In this document: one piece after another, positions 33,225 to 45,493 of the stretch
How the letters are laid out: every line of letters begins with the position of its first letter
Numbering within the stretch: position 1 is the first letter of the stretch
Assembly (NCBI GenBank): GCA_027579435.1
Contig: JANBPK010001209.1
Coordinates: 1-64,000 of the forward strand
Reading direction: 5' to 3'
Length of the DNA stretch: 64,000 nucleotides
Source: Candolleomyces eurysporus
Lineage: Eukaryota; Basidiomycota; Agaricomycetes; Agaricales; Psathyrellaceae
Position numbers and translations under genes: made by a program
The notes under the pieces: generated by a model
What the model was told of the DNA's origin: nothing
The model's input: only the letters and a program-made list of their open reading frames with translations
The model's database searches: none

Positions 33225-35692
33225 CCTTCCAGACTCAGAGGAACCGTGACGAGAGAGGGGGGGAGGAAGAAGAGAGAAGAAACCAGAGAACGAGAAGAAA
33301 AAGGAGGAGCCTCTAGTGGGATGAGGTGGCCACTTTGAACGCCGACTCGTCTGTAGCCGCCTCTTTCGACCAAGGAGTGGCAATACACAAAGAAGTCCGA
33401 GTCGTCTACTACTCAGAGGGCAGGACGAGAGTGGGAGGACGGGAGCAAGGTACTGAAGGGTTTATATAGATTTCATGCCAAGTTACAGGGTGCATTCTTC
33501 TAGAACCTGACGACGGCGTTGTCGGTTCGAACTCTGGCAGATCTGGGGTGAGAGATATGTAAGTAAGCTCGAGGGGAGGTGGGTAGGGTAAGGCTTAGTG
33601 ATGGCTGGTTCATCTTTACCATATGAGTCCACTCTATTCTCCCTACCCCACACGATTGTCGTTTGGAATGATTAGGCTTTTGGGCCTAACTTGTCGAATT
33701 AGGAAGGGATACCTTTCGGGAATCTGATGCGCCTGTCCGAGCTGCGTGGGAGGTGGGGCCCTCTTTTTGTAGGGTCTTATAGATGCTTTACGTATTGCTA
33801 TCTGTGCTGATCTGAGGTGCGGGGATGGTCACGATGGATGTTGGGTTGCCTTTCCTTTAACAATGCCTCCTATCGAAGGGCGATAGTTGCTCACCAGGCT
33901 TCTGCATGCCAGACTGGTGTGGCGCCAGGCTGCCTCGATTTATTTTGCTTATCTCAATTGAAAGATAATTGTACATAGTTTTAGAGCCGTGCCGTATCTG
34001 ACATTCGAAAGGACAGCCAAATATATTGGTATTTTGCTCGTACTCCAGCCTTCGTTTACTGGTAATATAAAGTCAATGACCGGCATCGCAATGAATGCCT
34101 CTCTTAGAAGCTTGTAAAATGAAAGAATCTGCGCACTCTCGGAATTTCATCCCACACGGTCCTATGGAAAGGTTAACCCATCTCCGCCGTGATGAAATTC
34201 ATTTTGGTGTATATAGCTACTAACGTATGGCACTGCGTCCGTGTTCGCAAGCAAGGGGTGTCGGGTGGCAATGTGGCGCGGGTCTCTTATCACACCGCCT
34301 TAAACACTTACCACATCTTCAATGCGGCCCCACGGTTAATTCCTGGTTGCCCGGGGTAAATAGGCATGAATACCGGCGGGCTCTCGGAGAGACTCCTGCA
34401 GGCCTCATGCTCTGAAGTTGGAAGCGAACGATGATTCGTCGAACGCATATAATGAGATTAATTTGACATCCAAGCTCACCCTCATAGAAAGAATACGCTT
34501 ATCTCTAGGAAGGTCGTACACCCCACTCTCATCGTCATCGCTTAGCCCCGAATTTTTTTTGTTTGCCGCGGACCCGCCCCGTCGGGATGCAAGCTCCTTT
34601 TCTGTACCCTTCTCCCGATATCAGAGTGGCGTACAAACATGCGCTGGGCGAGTGTTGACCGAACAGTTGTGATCATGGCTTCGACGGCATTCACGTTCAT
34701 TATTATTCAATTCAACTTGTCTAACAAGCTCTCTTCGAAGCTCCACTAGATTGAGCACTCCGTATGTTCTGGTCGTGAGTGCCATTCTTGGAGATTTGCT
34801 TCGAGGGTGCCTGCCAGTATTGGTATGTCAATTGTACTTAAACCTTCGAACGTGGGGTGGAGACGTACTATGATGCAGATGCAACGTCACTCAATTTTCA
34901 AGTTTCAATTCGACCCCATATACCGATACGAAGTCAAAGCAAGGGTGGGAAAATCAGTTCGGCAATGACCGATGACCACGACCACGACACAATTTTGGTG
35001 GAACACCTTCTCGTTATAACAAGTCTCTTTTTCATATCTCATATCCCCACAGTACGCTAGGGCCTAAACCTCTTTGAGGAGGAATCCCAAAACTGAAAGC
35101 CTTTGTCTTCCTTGGTCTCAAAAGATCGCCTGACCACCATGATGTCGCGCGACGATCGCGAGATCGATGTCCAACCCCACAGCTGGCAGAAGCTACGCGT
35201 CAAATTCGTGTAAACTGGCTTCCTGAAGGCTCTATTTCAATACTACTGCTTATTTAGACCATCTTACGCGTCATACTCGTGGAAACACTGGTTCTGAACT
35301 GGTCGACGGCCCGTTGCGAAGGGAAGATCATTTCCAAAATCGCCACCAAAACGACGGAACAACTGTCCGGGAATAGGCTCATTAGACTCTTTTAGGCGTC
35401 GAAGACCGGATCCTGTGTCAGGGTAGCCAATGGTAGGTGCTCGGATTTGGTGTCGGATTGCTTTGAATTCTTGAGAAGCCCATCTTACAGACGCTCATGC
35501 GCTCGTGGCTCCACTACGCGGGACACTTGTGCCTTCTTGGTCGATCATAGAGCCTCTGAGCATTCCCACAGCATCCTTTCTCGCCTTTTCTATGATTTCG
35601 GACCAACACTGGATATTTCTCGAGTCTCAAAGGTCTATTTAAACTGTAGCCCCCCAGAGGATAGATGTTCTTTGCGACCTACTTCTCCCAAC
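33225..35692. other. Gene-poor stretch upstream of the DUF1996 gene
   Basis: About 2.4 kb with only short, uninformative frames. A B-box-like sequence at 33521-33540 does not fold into a tRNA. The last few hundred bases should include the promoter of the secreted DUF1996 protein. Confidence 0.4.
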
Positions 35693-37632
35693 ATGCAGTG
35701 GCAGGTCATACTCACGCTCGCTCTGGGAGCAGCCAAAGTCAATGCTCTCCTCCGTTTTGCGTGCTCACAGCTTGTGATAGAACGCTTTGATCCGTCCGTA
35801 ATCCTCTTGTCTTTCATCTCGTACTTCGCCTAACGTAGAATTTTTGCTAGTCTGGTCACTCCAGGCATCGTCTCGCCTCATCTTCATCAGGTATGGTCTC
35901 TCTGGTGTATAGCCGCCTTTTCTAACATGAGATCGTAGATTGTTGGAGGGGTAAGCATCATGCTTTTTCGTTACCTTGACCCTCTTGTCGACGTATCTCC
36001 GGATCATGCTCAATGATCCATAGAACGCGTACGTACCTTCCAACCTTCTCCCGTCATTCATTCTGACAAGCCCCTAGCTTCGATATTGGCATGAATCTGA
36101 ACAACGACCTCCCTGAAATGTCGACGTGCACCACCTGCACCTTCAGCGAGGATTTTTCGAACTACTGGACGGCAGTTCTGTACTTCAAGCACCAGAATGG
36201 CTCCTTCCAGCGAGTGCGTGGCCGTTCTTACGTCTGTGCCTACCGATATTCATTCCGAGATCGTCACATCTCTTATAGGTCCCACAACTTCCTGGACAAT
36301 TACTCGGAAGCGCGAACGGCGGGATGACCCTGTACTACATGCAGCCAAACAACACTGGCAAGGTGACTTCGTTTAAGAAAGTGAATCTATACCGTTGTTC
36401 TCTTTGTCATAGAGGTTGATTACTTCTCCGATTTAGGGCTTCCGAATGATCGTTGGTGATCCGATGCTTCGTACCTTCAACTCATCCAATGTCGAATCCA
36501 ACAACCTCAATTTCAGATGCCTAAGCGCCGGCGGTGGTAACGGTGGAGTGTCAGGGTCGCCCGGGACTGACAGCAGATCCTTACCGAGCAAGGCTTGCGC
36601 TGGAGGTATTCGTTCTGAGATCGTCTTCCCGTCGTAAGTTCTTAGGGTTTTTATTGACTCAGTCGTCGCTTACCATGCCTGGAGGTGCTGGGATGGCGTG
36701 AACCTTGACCCCCCTGACCACAAGGTAAGTTGGCAATGGTATGAATGAGTCGTTGAGATGGCTTATCGCACACTGAACAACTAGAGCCATATGAAATATC
36801 CGACCAGCGGGAAATGCCCATCGACTCACCCTGTCGTCGTTCCAGCGATATTCATTGAGACTGTGTGGGACACCACAAAGTTCAACAGCATGTGGGCAGA
36901 CGGTGCTCCCAATCCGTTTGTGTACAGCATGGGCGATCCGTAGGCCAGAATCTTTACCTCAGCGGGGCGATTTGTTAACATAACTGTCAAACAGCACGGG
37001 TGTTGGCCAGCATGCGGATTATGTCTTCGGCTGGAAGGGAGATGCGCTTCAGCGTGCCATGGACCAATGCACGTCGTTTGGTGGACCATGTGCAACTCTC
37101 AAGACTCAATCGATTGATGCAATTAATCGGTGCACCCAGAAGGCCCGTGTCAGGGAATCTGTTGAAGGATGTAAGTGCTTCCCTCCGATCGGGCTCCTGC
37201 GTTATGTCTGTCTATCTGGTTTGCTCGCTTACCTCGGATCGCTCATGATAGGGCTCACTGCGCTTCCAGGATGCAACCCTATCCAACCAGGTCCAGCACG
37301 GGCTACGATGGTGAGCAGTTGCTCTGCCACCAAGGACTACGACGCCGACGGTGGTCCAAAGGGCGGATCTCCCGTTTCGCCCCCGGCTACCTCTGCACCG
37401 TCGGTTAGCTCCTCTACTGTTGTGGCCCCTCCTGCTGCCAGTACACCTGCAGCTCCTTCTACTGGTCAAGCTGCTCATTATGCTCAGTGCGGTATGTCTC
37501 TATCTATTCTGTCATAGTTTCGGGCTGATCATCGACCATTTTGTAGGTGGTACTGGGTTCAGTGGCCCGACGACTTGTGTTCCGCCATACAAGTGTACCT
37601 CCATCAATCAGTATTACTCTCAATGCCTGTAA
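35693..37632 (+). CDS. Secreted DUF1996 protein with C-terminal CBM1
   Basis: About ten exons. The first gives a signal peptide, [18 protein letters not shown], and the DUF1996 start [20 protein letters not shown]. The next contains the conserved His pair SPHLHQ, then IVGGNAFDIG and [10 protein letters not shown]. Later exons carry [12 protein letters not shown], the GFRMIVGDP block, [29 protein letters not shown] and [18 protein letters not shown], all typical of the family. A Ser/Pro/Ala-rich linker follows, and the protein ends in a fungal cellulose-binding module ([17 protein letters not shown]...YYSQCL, stop 37630-37632) with the usual Cys and aromatic residues. DUF1996 has no settled activity that I know of. 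CBM1 points to work on cellulose or plant cell wall outside the cell. Confidence 0.85.
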
Positions 37633-38226
37633 GCTTTTCTGTAGGTAGTTTGTTGAGATATCACATTTCTCTACACCTAAGTTTGCCATCTGTATCTACG
37701 GTCCTGTATGTAGATTCGACAGAGAAAGCTCAGACACTGCGGCACATAGCGTCGGCCCACTTTCCGACGGTATTTTCGAAGCCTTGTTGTTGCATGAGGT
37801 GAGTGCAGCGGCAGGGTGCAGATTAGAACTTGAGGTTGACAGCCATATCCCGTCCGAAAAATTTAGAACGTTATACTTATTCTGCACCTTGTTCGGCGGT
37901 CCGAATGGAGATGGATTCAGACACATACCGTCACATACCGTGTTCCCATGCAAGAAAGTGGAACCCTAATTTGGGCATTGCGGTGTATCTTCATTTGGAA
38001 GTGACAAGCTCTTCTCCCAATCTAGTCGTCGGATTTGAAGGCGCGCTGGGTTGAATGGCGGGATGTTCAGACAAGGGGAACGGCCAAATCTGCCTACAAG
38101 GGCCAGATGCGAAAGTGCTCATAAAAACCTGGTAGCTTTCGTGATGGGTTTCCTTACCGCCTCCAGCTCTCTCCTGCTCGGGTCGTCACCACCACATCCT
38201 CCTCAACCGCGGCGCGCAAGTTCAAG
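37633..38226. other. 5' flank of STE3 receptor 1, part of the inverted duplication
   Basis: From about 37830 onward this matches the reverse complement of the region upstream of receptor 2 (61908-62160 and 62740-62830). It is the shared promoter region. No pheromone precursor was found in it. Confidence 0.55.
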
Positions 38227-39880
38227 ATGCCTTCTTCCCTTCCAGGTGTGATCCCCAACCCAGTCTATTCGACTTTCGCCCTCTTGGGATTCCTGGCTTG
38301 CGCAATCCCCTTCCCATGGCATCTTGAGGCATGGAACACAGGCACTTGCCTTTACATGCTCTGGTGCGGTATCGGATGCCTGAACCTCTTCATTAACTCG
38401 ATCATCTGGCACGGCAGCGCTTTCAATTGGTCACCTGTCTGGTGCGATATTTGTAAGTTCTGACGGTATTTACCATCGACTCTAAAGATCTCATTGTATC
38501 TCCAGCTTCGCGCATTATTCTTGGGACTAGCTTTGCTATCCCCGCTGCGTCTCTCTGCATCAACCGCCGTCTGTATCATATTGCCGCTTGCCAGGCCGTC
38601 ACCGTCTCCCGTGCGGAGAAGCGCCGGGCTGTCATGGTCGACATGGCCATTGGGCTTGGGTATCCCTGCCTCATGATTGCTTTGCGTATGTTTACTCTCT
38701 CCCCATGTTCGATCCACCAATCTAATTTTCGAGAAAAGAATATATTGTTCAGGGCCACCGCTTCAACATCTTCGAGGATATTGGCTGCTTCCCATTCACT
38801 TACAACACCCCAGTCGCCTTCGTCCTTGTTCACTGCCAGCCCGTCTTTATCGGTCTCATTTCCGCGGTCTACTGCGCTATGAGCATTCGCTTGTTCAGGC
38901 AGAGGGATGCTCAGTTTAAGGAGCTCCTCTCTGGCCACCGCAACCTCACTCATAGCCGATACGTCCGACTCATGCTCCTCGCTGGCATCGAGATGGTTTG
39001 CACCATTCCCCTTGGCTGCTGGGTCATCGCTGTCAACGTCATGGCTGGGGTCTTCCCCTGGCTTGGCTGGGCTGACACCCACTACGGATTCTCCCGCGTC
39101 GACAAGATCCCCGCCATCATCTGGCGCAACGACCCCGCCAGCAACAACGGTCTCGAATTCACTCGCTGGAGCGTCGTTGTCTGCGCCATGGTCTTCTTCG
39201 CATTCTTCGGTTTTGCCGACGAGGCCAGGAAGAACTACCGCTCCGCCGTCGAAACCGTTGCCAAGAAGATGGGCTACTCCACTTTCACCCTCACCGGGAG
39301 CCGCAGCGGGTCTACCAGCACCACCGATGTTACCTCCTCTACCAGGAACATGGCCGAATCCATGTGCAGAAGTCGACCTGCTCCTCCTGGCATGGTACCC
39401 TCCCGTCAGCGCTCCATCGACTCCCTCACCGACGTCTCTGGTTCCCTCGATGAGAAGGAGAAGGGCTTCTCGCCTGACGCTTCCTTCGGCGCCATGAGCA
39501 TGAACGAGGTCTCCGGCACTATCCCGAACTACGGATCCGACAATCTCTCCTCCCCTTCCTCTTCGGGATCTTCCTCCGCCTCGCTATCGCGAGAGCCATC
39601 GAGATCCCCGGTTGCTATCCACCATAGCGACCGCTCTCCTGTGTAAACCTCTTTCGCCCATTCTTCCTCTCCTTCATGATCACCACTTTTAATGCATTCT
39701 TCGAATACTCGCTTGATGCCTGTTGCACTATACCACGGCATACCCACTTTTCGTTTATTGTATCATGCATCCTTGGCATTTGTTGCCGACCCCACTGTAG
39801 CCTTAGCCTTATCTGTGACAATACCATCTGATAGTAGATGGTTAAAACGCATTTCAGATCCTCCAGAGCATACTTCTACC
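37830..39880 (+). repeat. Left arm of the STE3 inverted duplication
   Basis: This segment, holding receptor 1 with its promoter and 3' flank, is matched by the reverse complement of about 60240-62160, plus 62740-62830. Similarity is high in the coding part and lower but clear in the flanks (cttttccgaatattcgctt-like and ccccactgtagccttag in both 3' flanks). Confidence 0.8.
38227..39646 (+). CDS. STE3: STE3-type pheromone receptor 1
   Basis: This is a class D seven-helix G-protein-coupled receptor. The start at 38227 gives MPSSLPGVIPNPVYSTFALL and a first helix of the kind usual in basidiomycete receptors. Then come WNTGTCLYMLWCGIGCLNLF, an intron after W-C-D-I, SRIILGTSFAIPAASLCINR, RRLYHIAACQAV, a second intron, and EDIGCFPFTYNTPVAFVLVH. 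The last exon holds the QFKELLSGHRNLTHSRYVRL loop, helices 6-7 and a Ser-rich cytoplasmic tail ending DRSPV. In mushrooms such receptors bind lipopeptide pheromones at the B mating-type locus or occur as non-mating paralogues. The sequence does not tell which. It is nearly identical in layout to receptor 2 on the other strand. Confidence 0.93.
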
Positions 39881-40232
39881 TTGAGTGTGGCTACATAAGC
39901 TCTAGCCTCTTCATCGAGCCAAGCATACGCAATCTCGTCGGTTTCAATATCCTTCGATGACAATTAGACACTGAGTATATTACATACAAAACAAGGATAT
40001 CAGGGTTGAACAGGGATGGGGCCGAGGCTGCGAACAAACATAGTAGTCCATTTGTAGTTGTCTTAGTGGTACGAGCAGAAGCGCGATCCTGCAACCTATT
40101 AGGAAAGTCAACGAGTCATCGTCGGAACCTCGAACACCCAACAGAATACATTGAACGCCCAATATTGATTCTCGTCGGTCGTGACAGAGCCGGAAAAGCG
40201 TGTATGTCGGCGAAAGGGATATGTGAGGAGAA
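39647..40232. other. Shared 3' flank of receptor 1 and DUF6593 gene 1
   Basis: The part to about 39880 is copied beside receptor 2, and 40000-40232 is copied at 63.0-63.24 kb. No gene is seen. Confidence 0.5.
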
Positions 40233-41277
40233 TCATACCGACCGCGGCGTTGCGGGTGTCGGCGACGGCAACTTAGGAGAAGCTGCCGTTGGAGCAGGGG
40301 AAACTGGAGTGGAGGAGATGGTGGGGGAAAGAGGAGTCGCATGCAATCCGGGTGACCGGAGACCCTCTACACTCGCGTCTCGAGGACGTAGCTCGCCATA
40401 GACGAAGGTAGAAATGATGAGGTCAATAATGGGTTCTCCAGACGGGTGGATAATTAGGCATGGGGGTGCCGTTGCCTTTTTGGAAACATGATAACTGGGA
40501 ACGACCGCAGGGTGGTATTCTGCAACCAGATCTTGCCCCGATTCTGTTGTTGCACCTTCTGCCAAGCGAAATAGCTAGAGAGTGGATGTTAAATGTATTG
40601 ATAAAGCAAATCAATTCAAGTCGGTGCTTACTTTAATAGCACGGCTGCTCAAGTCCCATCGATAACGATGTCCGTCCCATGCAGTGAAAAATCGACTTCT
40701 GTAGGCACCATTGAGTGAATGAGCTAGGATAAAAACAAAGACCTTACCTTCCGAAAGGCGATTTGGCCGCCTCCTTTTCGAAGAAATCCTCCGCTTCAAA
40801 CTCTTTGCCGGCAATATTAAACGCAGTGTTTTGGCTTGGGCGGAATTTGATGTCGGCGAAATGAACCCAATGCTCTTTGGTCCAGAATGGATGGTTCTCT
40901 GAATGGGTGGTTCTTGAAGGAGACGGAGAGCGCCGTGAAGAATCTGTCAACGGGTATTCGTACACAGAGTCACTGCTCCCCTTTGAGCTATACCCGTCTC
41001 TCGATTCCTCCAGGATGAGGCTCTCCTGTCCAAGGCCAGACCCTTGCCCGTCGAGTTCTGGATGATCTCGTTGGGTGGAAGGGTGCGTTTCGAAGAAGTG
41101 CCGTTCCTCCCATAACTGTCGCTCAGATGTGGGTAGCGCAATGTCAGGGAGAGCACGGTAGATGGAAACCAGCCGTGTTCCGGCAGAGTGAGTAGATTCA
41201 ATTTTGAAGATAAGATGCCCTTCTTCGTTGGAGTAGGTGCTGTTCCATGGGTAAAGCGATGAGAGATATAGTCGCAT
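40233..41277 (-). CDS. DUF6593 protein 1
   Basis: Agaricomycete-specific domain of unknown role. The start at 41277 (MRLYLSSLYPWNSTYSNEEG) fits the family's usual beginning. An alternative start lies 20 codons upstream at 41337. The first exon runs through an Asp/Ser-rich middle part and FADIKFRPSQNTAFNIAG. Two introns follow, with the domain's Trp/Tyr block SRFFTAWDGHRYRWDL between them. The last exon has LVAEYHPAVVPSYHVSKK, ATAPPCLIIHPSGEPIIDLI and STFVYGELR, then a Pro/Ser/Thr-rich end with the stop at 40233-40235. There is no signal peptide. The 3' part is copied at 62.86-63.24 kb. Confidence 0.75.
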
Positions 41278-41866
41278 AGCGAAAATGGAGGATGAGCCTC
41301 GAGAGCTAAGCAGGGTTGGTGTAGACAGTTTAATCAAAGGACGGATATGGCTTTCGGTGCTTAATATATACAGCGGTGGCCCGAATCATAAGATTTGACC
41401 GCCATTTCGATGTGGGTCTATGGTCCTGGATTGAAATTGACCAACGCTCTCGTTGGATTCCAGAACGGAGATCTAGGTAGCACTCGTAACAAAACTCCAC
41501 ACGGTCTCAAGCCAGTAACTTCGCCGACATTTGTTCGTGATGCGGATCCACAGCGCAGGAAATGGCGTTACCGTTGCCAATTGAAATTCAGAAGTGTATC
41601 AAGGAGGCGTTCAGCGGAAATTGTATGGGGGAGATAGAGAGCATTCCTGGAGAATGTAGGAAGATGAACCGAGAGCGCTTGTCTTGGCGGCCTGGCCTGT
41701 TCCAGCCTCAGACGCGTCGGAACGGTAAACATGCACAGCATTTCAATCTCCGTATGATAGCCCACTCGGACCTACGTCATGACGTCAGCGAATCTGGGTA
41801 CCGCAAGGTGCTTGTTCGTGGCTTGTTCGTAGCCAGTTTGACAAGAACCAACTCGAATCCAGCCCG
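41278..41866. other. Spacer
   Basis: Promoter region between the divergent DUF6593 gene 1 and the small + strand gene. Nothing else is supported. Confidence 0.35.
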
Positions 41867-42163
41867 ATGTCGAACCCTCCTCCTCATATGGACCATGCCC
41901 ACAATGCCTATTTCGCAGTGACGTTTGCCCCGTCATCGAACTTTCTCGCCACACCAGCATCCCTGGCCTCAATACAGCCAACCCTATCATATGTTGGCCA
42001 AGTCGGCGCCCTCTCCGATGTTCATTTATACAGCGCTCCCAAGAGCCAGGGGGACCAAGTAGCAGCCTTCTTAAATGAGCGTAGAGGAGGGTCGGAGGGT
42101 ATCATCGATATCGAACTTCAGATCCCGAAGAGAAGGGCGAAGAGAGGAGGCGATGAATTGTAG
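41867..42163 (+). CDS. Small intronless protein, 98 aa, conserved-looking
   Basis: An uninterrupted frame gives MSNPPPHMDHAHNAYFAVTF, followed by APSSNFLATPASLASIQPT, LSYVGQVGALSDVHLYSAP and a basic end (IPKRRAKRGGDEL). The text has the balanced composition of a real globular protein, and the VGQVGALSDVHLYS part feels familiar from short fungal proteins, although I cannot name the family. The minus strand and other frames have no competing gene. The last four residues (GDEL) resemble an ER-retention tail, but with no signal peptide that is probably chance. Confidence 0.55.
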   Translation: MSNPPPHMDHAHNAYFAVTFAPSSNFLATPASLASIQPTLSYVGQVGALSDVHLYSAPKSQGDQVAAFLNERRGGSEGIIDIELQIPKRRAKRGGDEL

Positions 42164-42441
42164 AACGGTTATCGTATATGAATGGGTGCTGTTGTAAGTG
42201 CTCTCTTATGGATGAATATACAGATGGCGATGATATGATATATTCCATAGCGATGCGATGCGATGTATGAACGTAATGGGTATCTCTAAATGTAGCAGAA
42301 GTAGTACAAGATGCGGTTAAAATGACATGAAGACCAAATTACAAGCGAACAGGCAAAACCAAATTCAAAACCTGAAGCGTCCATAATTCCCGTAGAAAAA
42401 AAAAAGAGACTAGAGTCGAAAAAGAAGGGAGATGCGTGAGG

Positions 42442-43640
42442 TCACTGGTTGATTTCGACAATAGATGGTGGATCGAGAGGTGCACCTCTTGCATAAGGAG
42501 GGAGGCTGAGAGTCTTCCTGAGCGGCGATACCGAATGCTTTCGAGCAAGATACGCGGCTGTCTGGAAACGGGAGGGAATGGGTGGAGATGGTGGTGAGGA
42601 CTGGCTGTTTGTCGGAGGAAGGGTGTCTAGTGGCGCAGCTTGCCCTTCGGAAGACGCTCTATTGCTGTTAGTGATAACCGAGACGATCGATTCCGAGGTT
42701 TCTTCGACGATATCCAGTGGAAGGACCCAATGCTTCATGAAGGTAACGAAAGTCGAGACGATGAGGTCCATCATGGGGCACCCGACGGGCAGGATTTCGA
42801 GGAATCCCTTGCGCGGTCGAGATACGATTCCCAGCTTTGCACGGCGATAACGGGCGAGAGGAACGACCATTGTCTTGTCAATGATCACGAGCTATAACAG
42901 CGTCAGGCCCAATCAGACCTCAGAGGAAGCGGGAAACGTACGACCGGGGATTGGACGAGTAGCTGCCATTTGTAGTGCTTGTCGTCTGGCCCCACGAAAT
43001 CCCAGGAGCTGATTAGGATGGATAAACGTCAGCAGCCAGGACAGAGACGGATGTTTGAGCCGTACCTTTCTTCCACTTTCGCCTTCTTCTGCAATGTCTT
43101 GGATGTATTCTTCTCCGTTACGAGTACCCACTCCTCGTCAGACGACTGAGCTTCATCGTGTGGCTCTCCTTGAGTGGTTGACGCTCGCCCCCTTGCTTCC
43201 ACGCGGGGGATTTGAGTGACATCCAAAGCAAAGGGGGCAGCTTCAATCGTTAAGACGCGCTTCTGTTCGCACAGATCAAGCGCGACTTCGGGCTGCTCGC
43301 GAGAATCGATGCCGGGGGTAGAGTTGGGATACGTGATTATCCCGACAGTGGTCTCAACATGGCCCGAGGAAACATTCGAGTGATCTAGCCGGTTGATAGT
43401 AGTCCGTGACTTGAGCGCTTTCCGTCGTTGGCTATGCGAACGCGCGACTGGGCGAATTGAATCAGTCGACTGGTTGGGGGGTGGGGGGACGTTTGGACTG
43501 GATGCGTTGTCGGATTCAGGCTTTGAACGCTCGACTGGGGTAGCGATAGAGTATAAAGGTTGCCCTTCAGGAGTCATGAGTAAAGTGGAGGTTGGGTCGT
43601 TGCTCAGAAGACAAAGTTGAATTCCCGAGCTCGACGCCAT
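42442..43640 (-). CDS. DUF6593-like protein 2
   Basis: The start at 43640 gives MASSSGIQLCLLSNDPTSTL and MTPEGQPLYSIATP, the domain's first strands. A long low-complexity insert follows, then ALDVTQIPRV and EEWVLVTEKN. Two introns bracket a short exon, SSWDFVGPDDKHYKWQL, equivalent to the TAWDGHRYRWDL exon of gene 1. The last exon has LVIIDKTMVVPLARYRRA, KGFLEILPVGCPMMDLIVST and FVTFMKHW, ending in a Ser/Pro-rich tail (stop near 42442). It has the same exon plan and strand as gene 1, so they are diverged neighbours of one family. It is more diverged and Pro/Ser-rich than gene 1. Confidence 0.7.
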
Positions 43641-44441
43641 GATCGCTTGAGGGATCGTTTGTAGGTCTCGCGAGAACGCTGGGTTAATCAATGAAACTCG
43701 TTAGCCACATCACTGTCACATGAACCCGAGACACGACTCACCGAGCTGAATAGCTAGCCGAAAGGGAGGGTTTAACTCGCAACTATGCTTTGAAGGTTGC
43801 GAACAGCAGGAATGCAACCATCTGGGGGCAATATATAGCGCGTGCATAGCCATCACAGCAGTCAACACCTACTGAGAGAATTCGAAAGCTTCTCCGGACT
43901 TATGACGCCACACAGTACTCTAGGAAGATGACGATTGCGGTCCGGCGTGTCGAGAATGGGAGGGAGATCGCAGCTCTAGTCACTGCCACGGGCGCTGGTG
44001 AGGGACTTGTCTGGCTTGAAGCTTGAGATCTAGACCGCACGCAGCTGTGAATCGATGACGTCAAGTTTCGCGGGCAGGCGCCCAACGTACAAGCCGTAGA
44101 AATGCAAGCGCCGGATCTACCTCAGGAGTCATGAACGGAGTGGGTAACGGTAACCGCAGGCCCAGGCTGACATCCGAAACGCCCCGGTATCACTGGTATC
44201 CTATGTCATCAGAGTCCATGTCCATTTTTCCCAGCCGAGTGCTTCGATCCTGTCGAAGGCAGCCTCGAGTCGAACTTTGCATGAAACCCGGTGGCTCCAG
44301 ACAGAAGTCGGCGCCAGAGTGACACGGGAAGCTTCTCAGACCTGGAATAATAAGTGATGAAAGGCAATTTTATTTCCGACCCGCAAAATTCTAGTCACAA
44401 TCCTTTACAATGGAACACGCCCACAGACGACATGACTATAA
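43641..44441. other. Intergenic
   Basis: Upstream of DUF6593-like 2 and downstream of the secreted gene. No gene is supported. Confidence 0.4.
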
Positions 44442-45493
44442 TCAATCGAGCTGATCCAACTGCTCGAGGACATCGAATGCCCTGGTCAAAAGCTCATCAT
44501 CCCATACATCAGCAAAGTCCCGCTCATAGAAGTCGGCCTCAAACTCAGGCTCCCGCTCGAACATGTCGTCCTCGAACTCGGGCTCCCGCTCAAAGACTTC
44601 TTCAAAGTCCTCATAGTCACGAGCCTCGAATGCCTCGTTCTCGTAGAAGCGAGCAGCAAACTCCTCGAGATCCTCTTCAAGAAGTTCGCGAGCTTCCTCG
44701 GCGGCGGGGGCAGCGGGCTCACCCTCAGAGGCAGCGCCTTCGGCCTTCTCAGCTCCCTCTTCCTTGGCAGGGGCGTCGGCCTTCTCTGGGGCAGCAGCGG
44801 CGGGCTTCTTGTCAGCAGGCTTCTTGGCTTCAGGCGCGGACTTGGCCTTGGTCTTGGCCGCGTCGGCTTTCTTGGGTTTGTTACCGCCCAAGAAGATACT
44901 TCGGAACCACGAGCTGGAGGTAGAAGGAACATTGTCAGAGCGGCAGCTACGAAGGAAGAAAAAAGATGCTTACCAGACTCGTCCCCAAACGGTGTGCTTG
45001 GGTTTCGGCTCCTGAGGAGGAGGGGTTTGGCCNGGCAGGANGGGGTACCGGCAGGAGCGCCCTCCTCCTTCTTGTCAGCCCTGGCGACGAGCTCGCTGTC
45101 GTCGATGTACGAGGTGAACTCGCGAGCGGCAACGTCCAAGGAGACATCGTTGAGATCAACCTCCCGCTCGAGCAAATCTTCCAGGTCACGTTGGGAAAGC
45201 TCGTCGACCTCGCGGCCGACCATCTCGCTGAGGTCTTCCCGGGAGAAGAGCTCGTTCATGACTTTGACAGCGGCACGGCTGAAGAGGTCTTGCTCAGCAC
45301 CGCTGAGGGAGGCGACATCACGACTGTAACAAAACCATGAGCGCTCCGGTCAAAAACGATCTAATGATACTCGAGGGGAGAGGGAGAATACTCACGCAAG
45401 GATCTCGTCAACAGTGGAAGGGGTGAAATCCTGAGCGAGGACAGAGCCGGCGAAAGCAGCGGCGAAGAGGACGGAAACAGCGATCTTGACCAT
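44442..45493 (-). CDS. Secreted RD/RE-rich protein 1
   Basis: The start at 45493 gives a clear signal peptide, MVKIAVSVLFAAAFAGSVLA, then QDFTPSTVDEILARDVASL across a short intron. The mature protein is built of acidic steps each ending in Arg-Asp or Arg-Glu (SREDL, GREVDEL, QRDLEDL, EREVDL). A Lys/Ala/Pro-rich middle (KPKKADAAKTKAKSAPEAKK) follows, then an acidic end (ARDYEDFEE, EREPEFEDD, ERDFADV). Two Ns (45033, 45041) lie in the middle. Only by changing frame there does the downstream exon (CSWFRSIFLGGNKPKK) continue with family-like sequence, so the consensus is faulty at that point. The function is unknown. Paralogues lie at 52.4 and 55.3 kb. Confidence 0.75.

Noticed and set aside
33505..33545. 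B-box-like ggttcgaactc suggesting a tRNA gene
   Set aside because: The flanking bases do not pair into a T-stem, and no A-box or acceptor stem is found at the right distance.
42150..42163. C-terminal GDEL as an ER-retention signal in the 98-aa protein
   Set aside because: The protein has no signal peptide, so it would not enter the ER.
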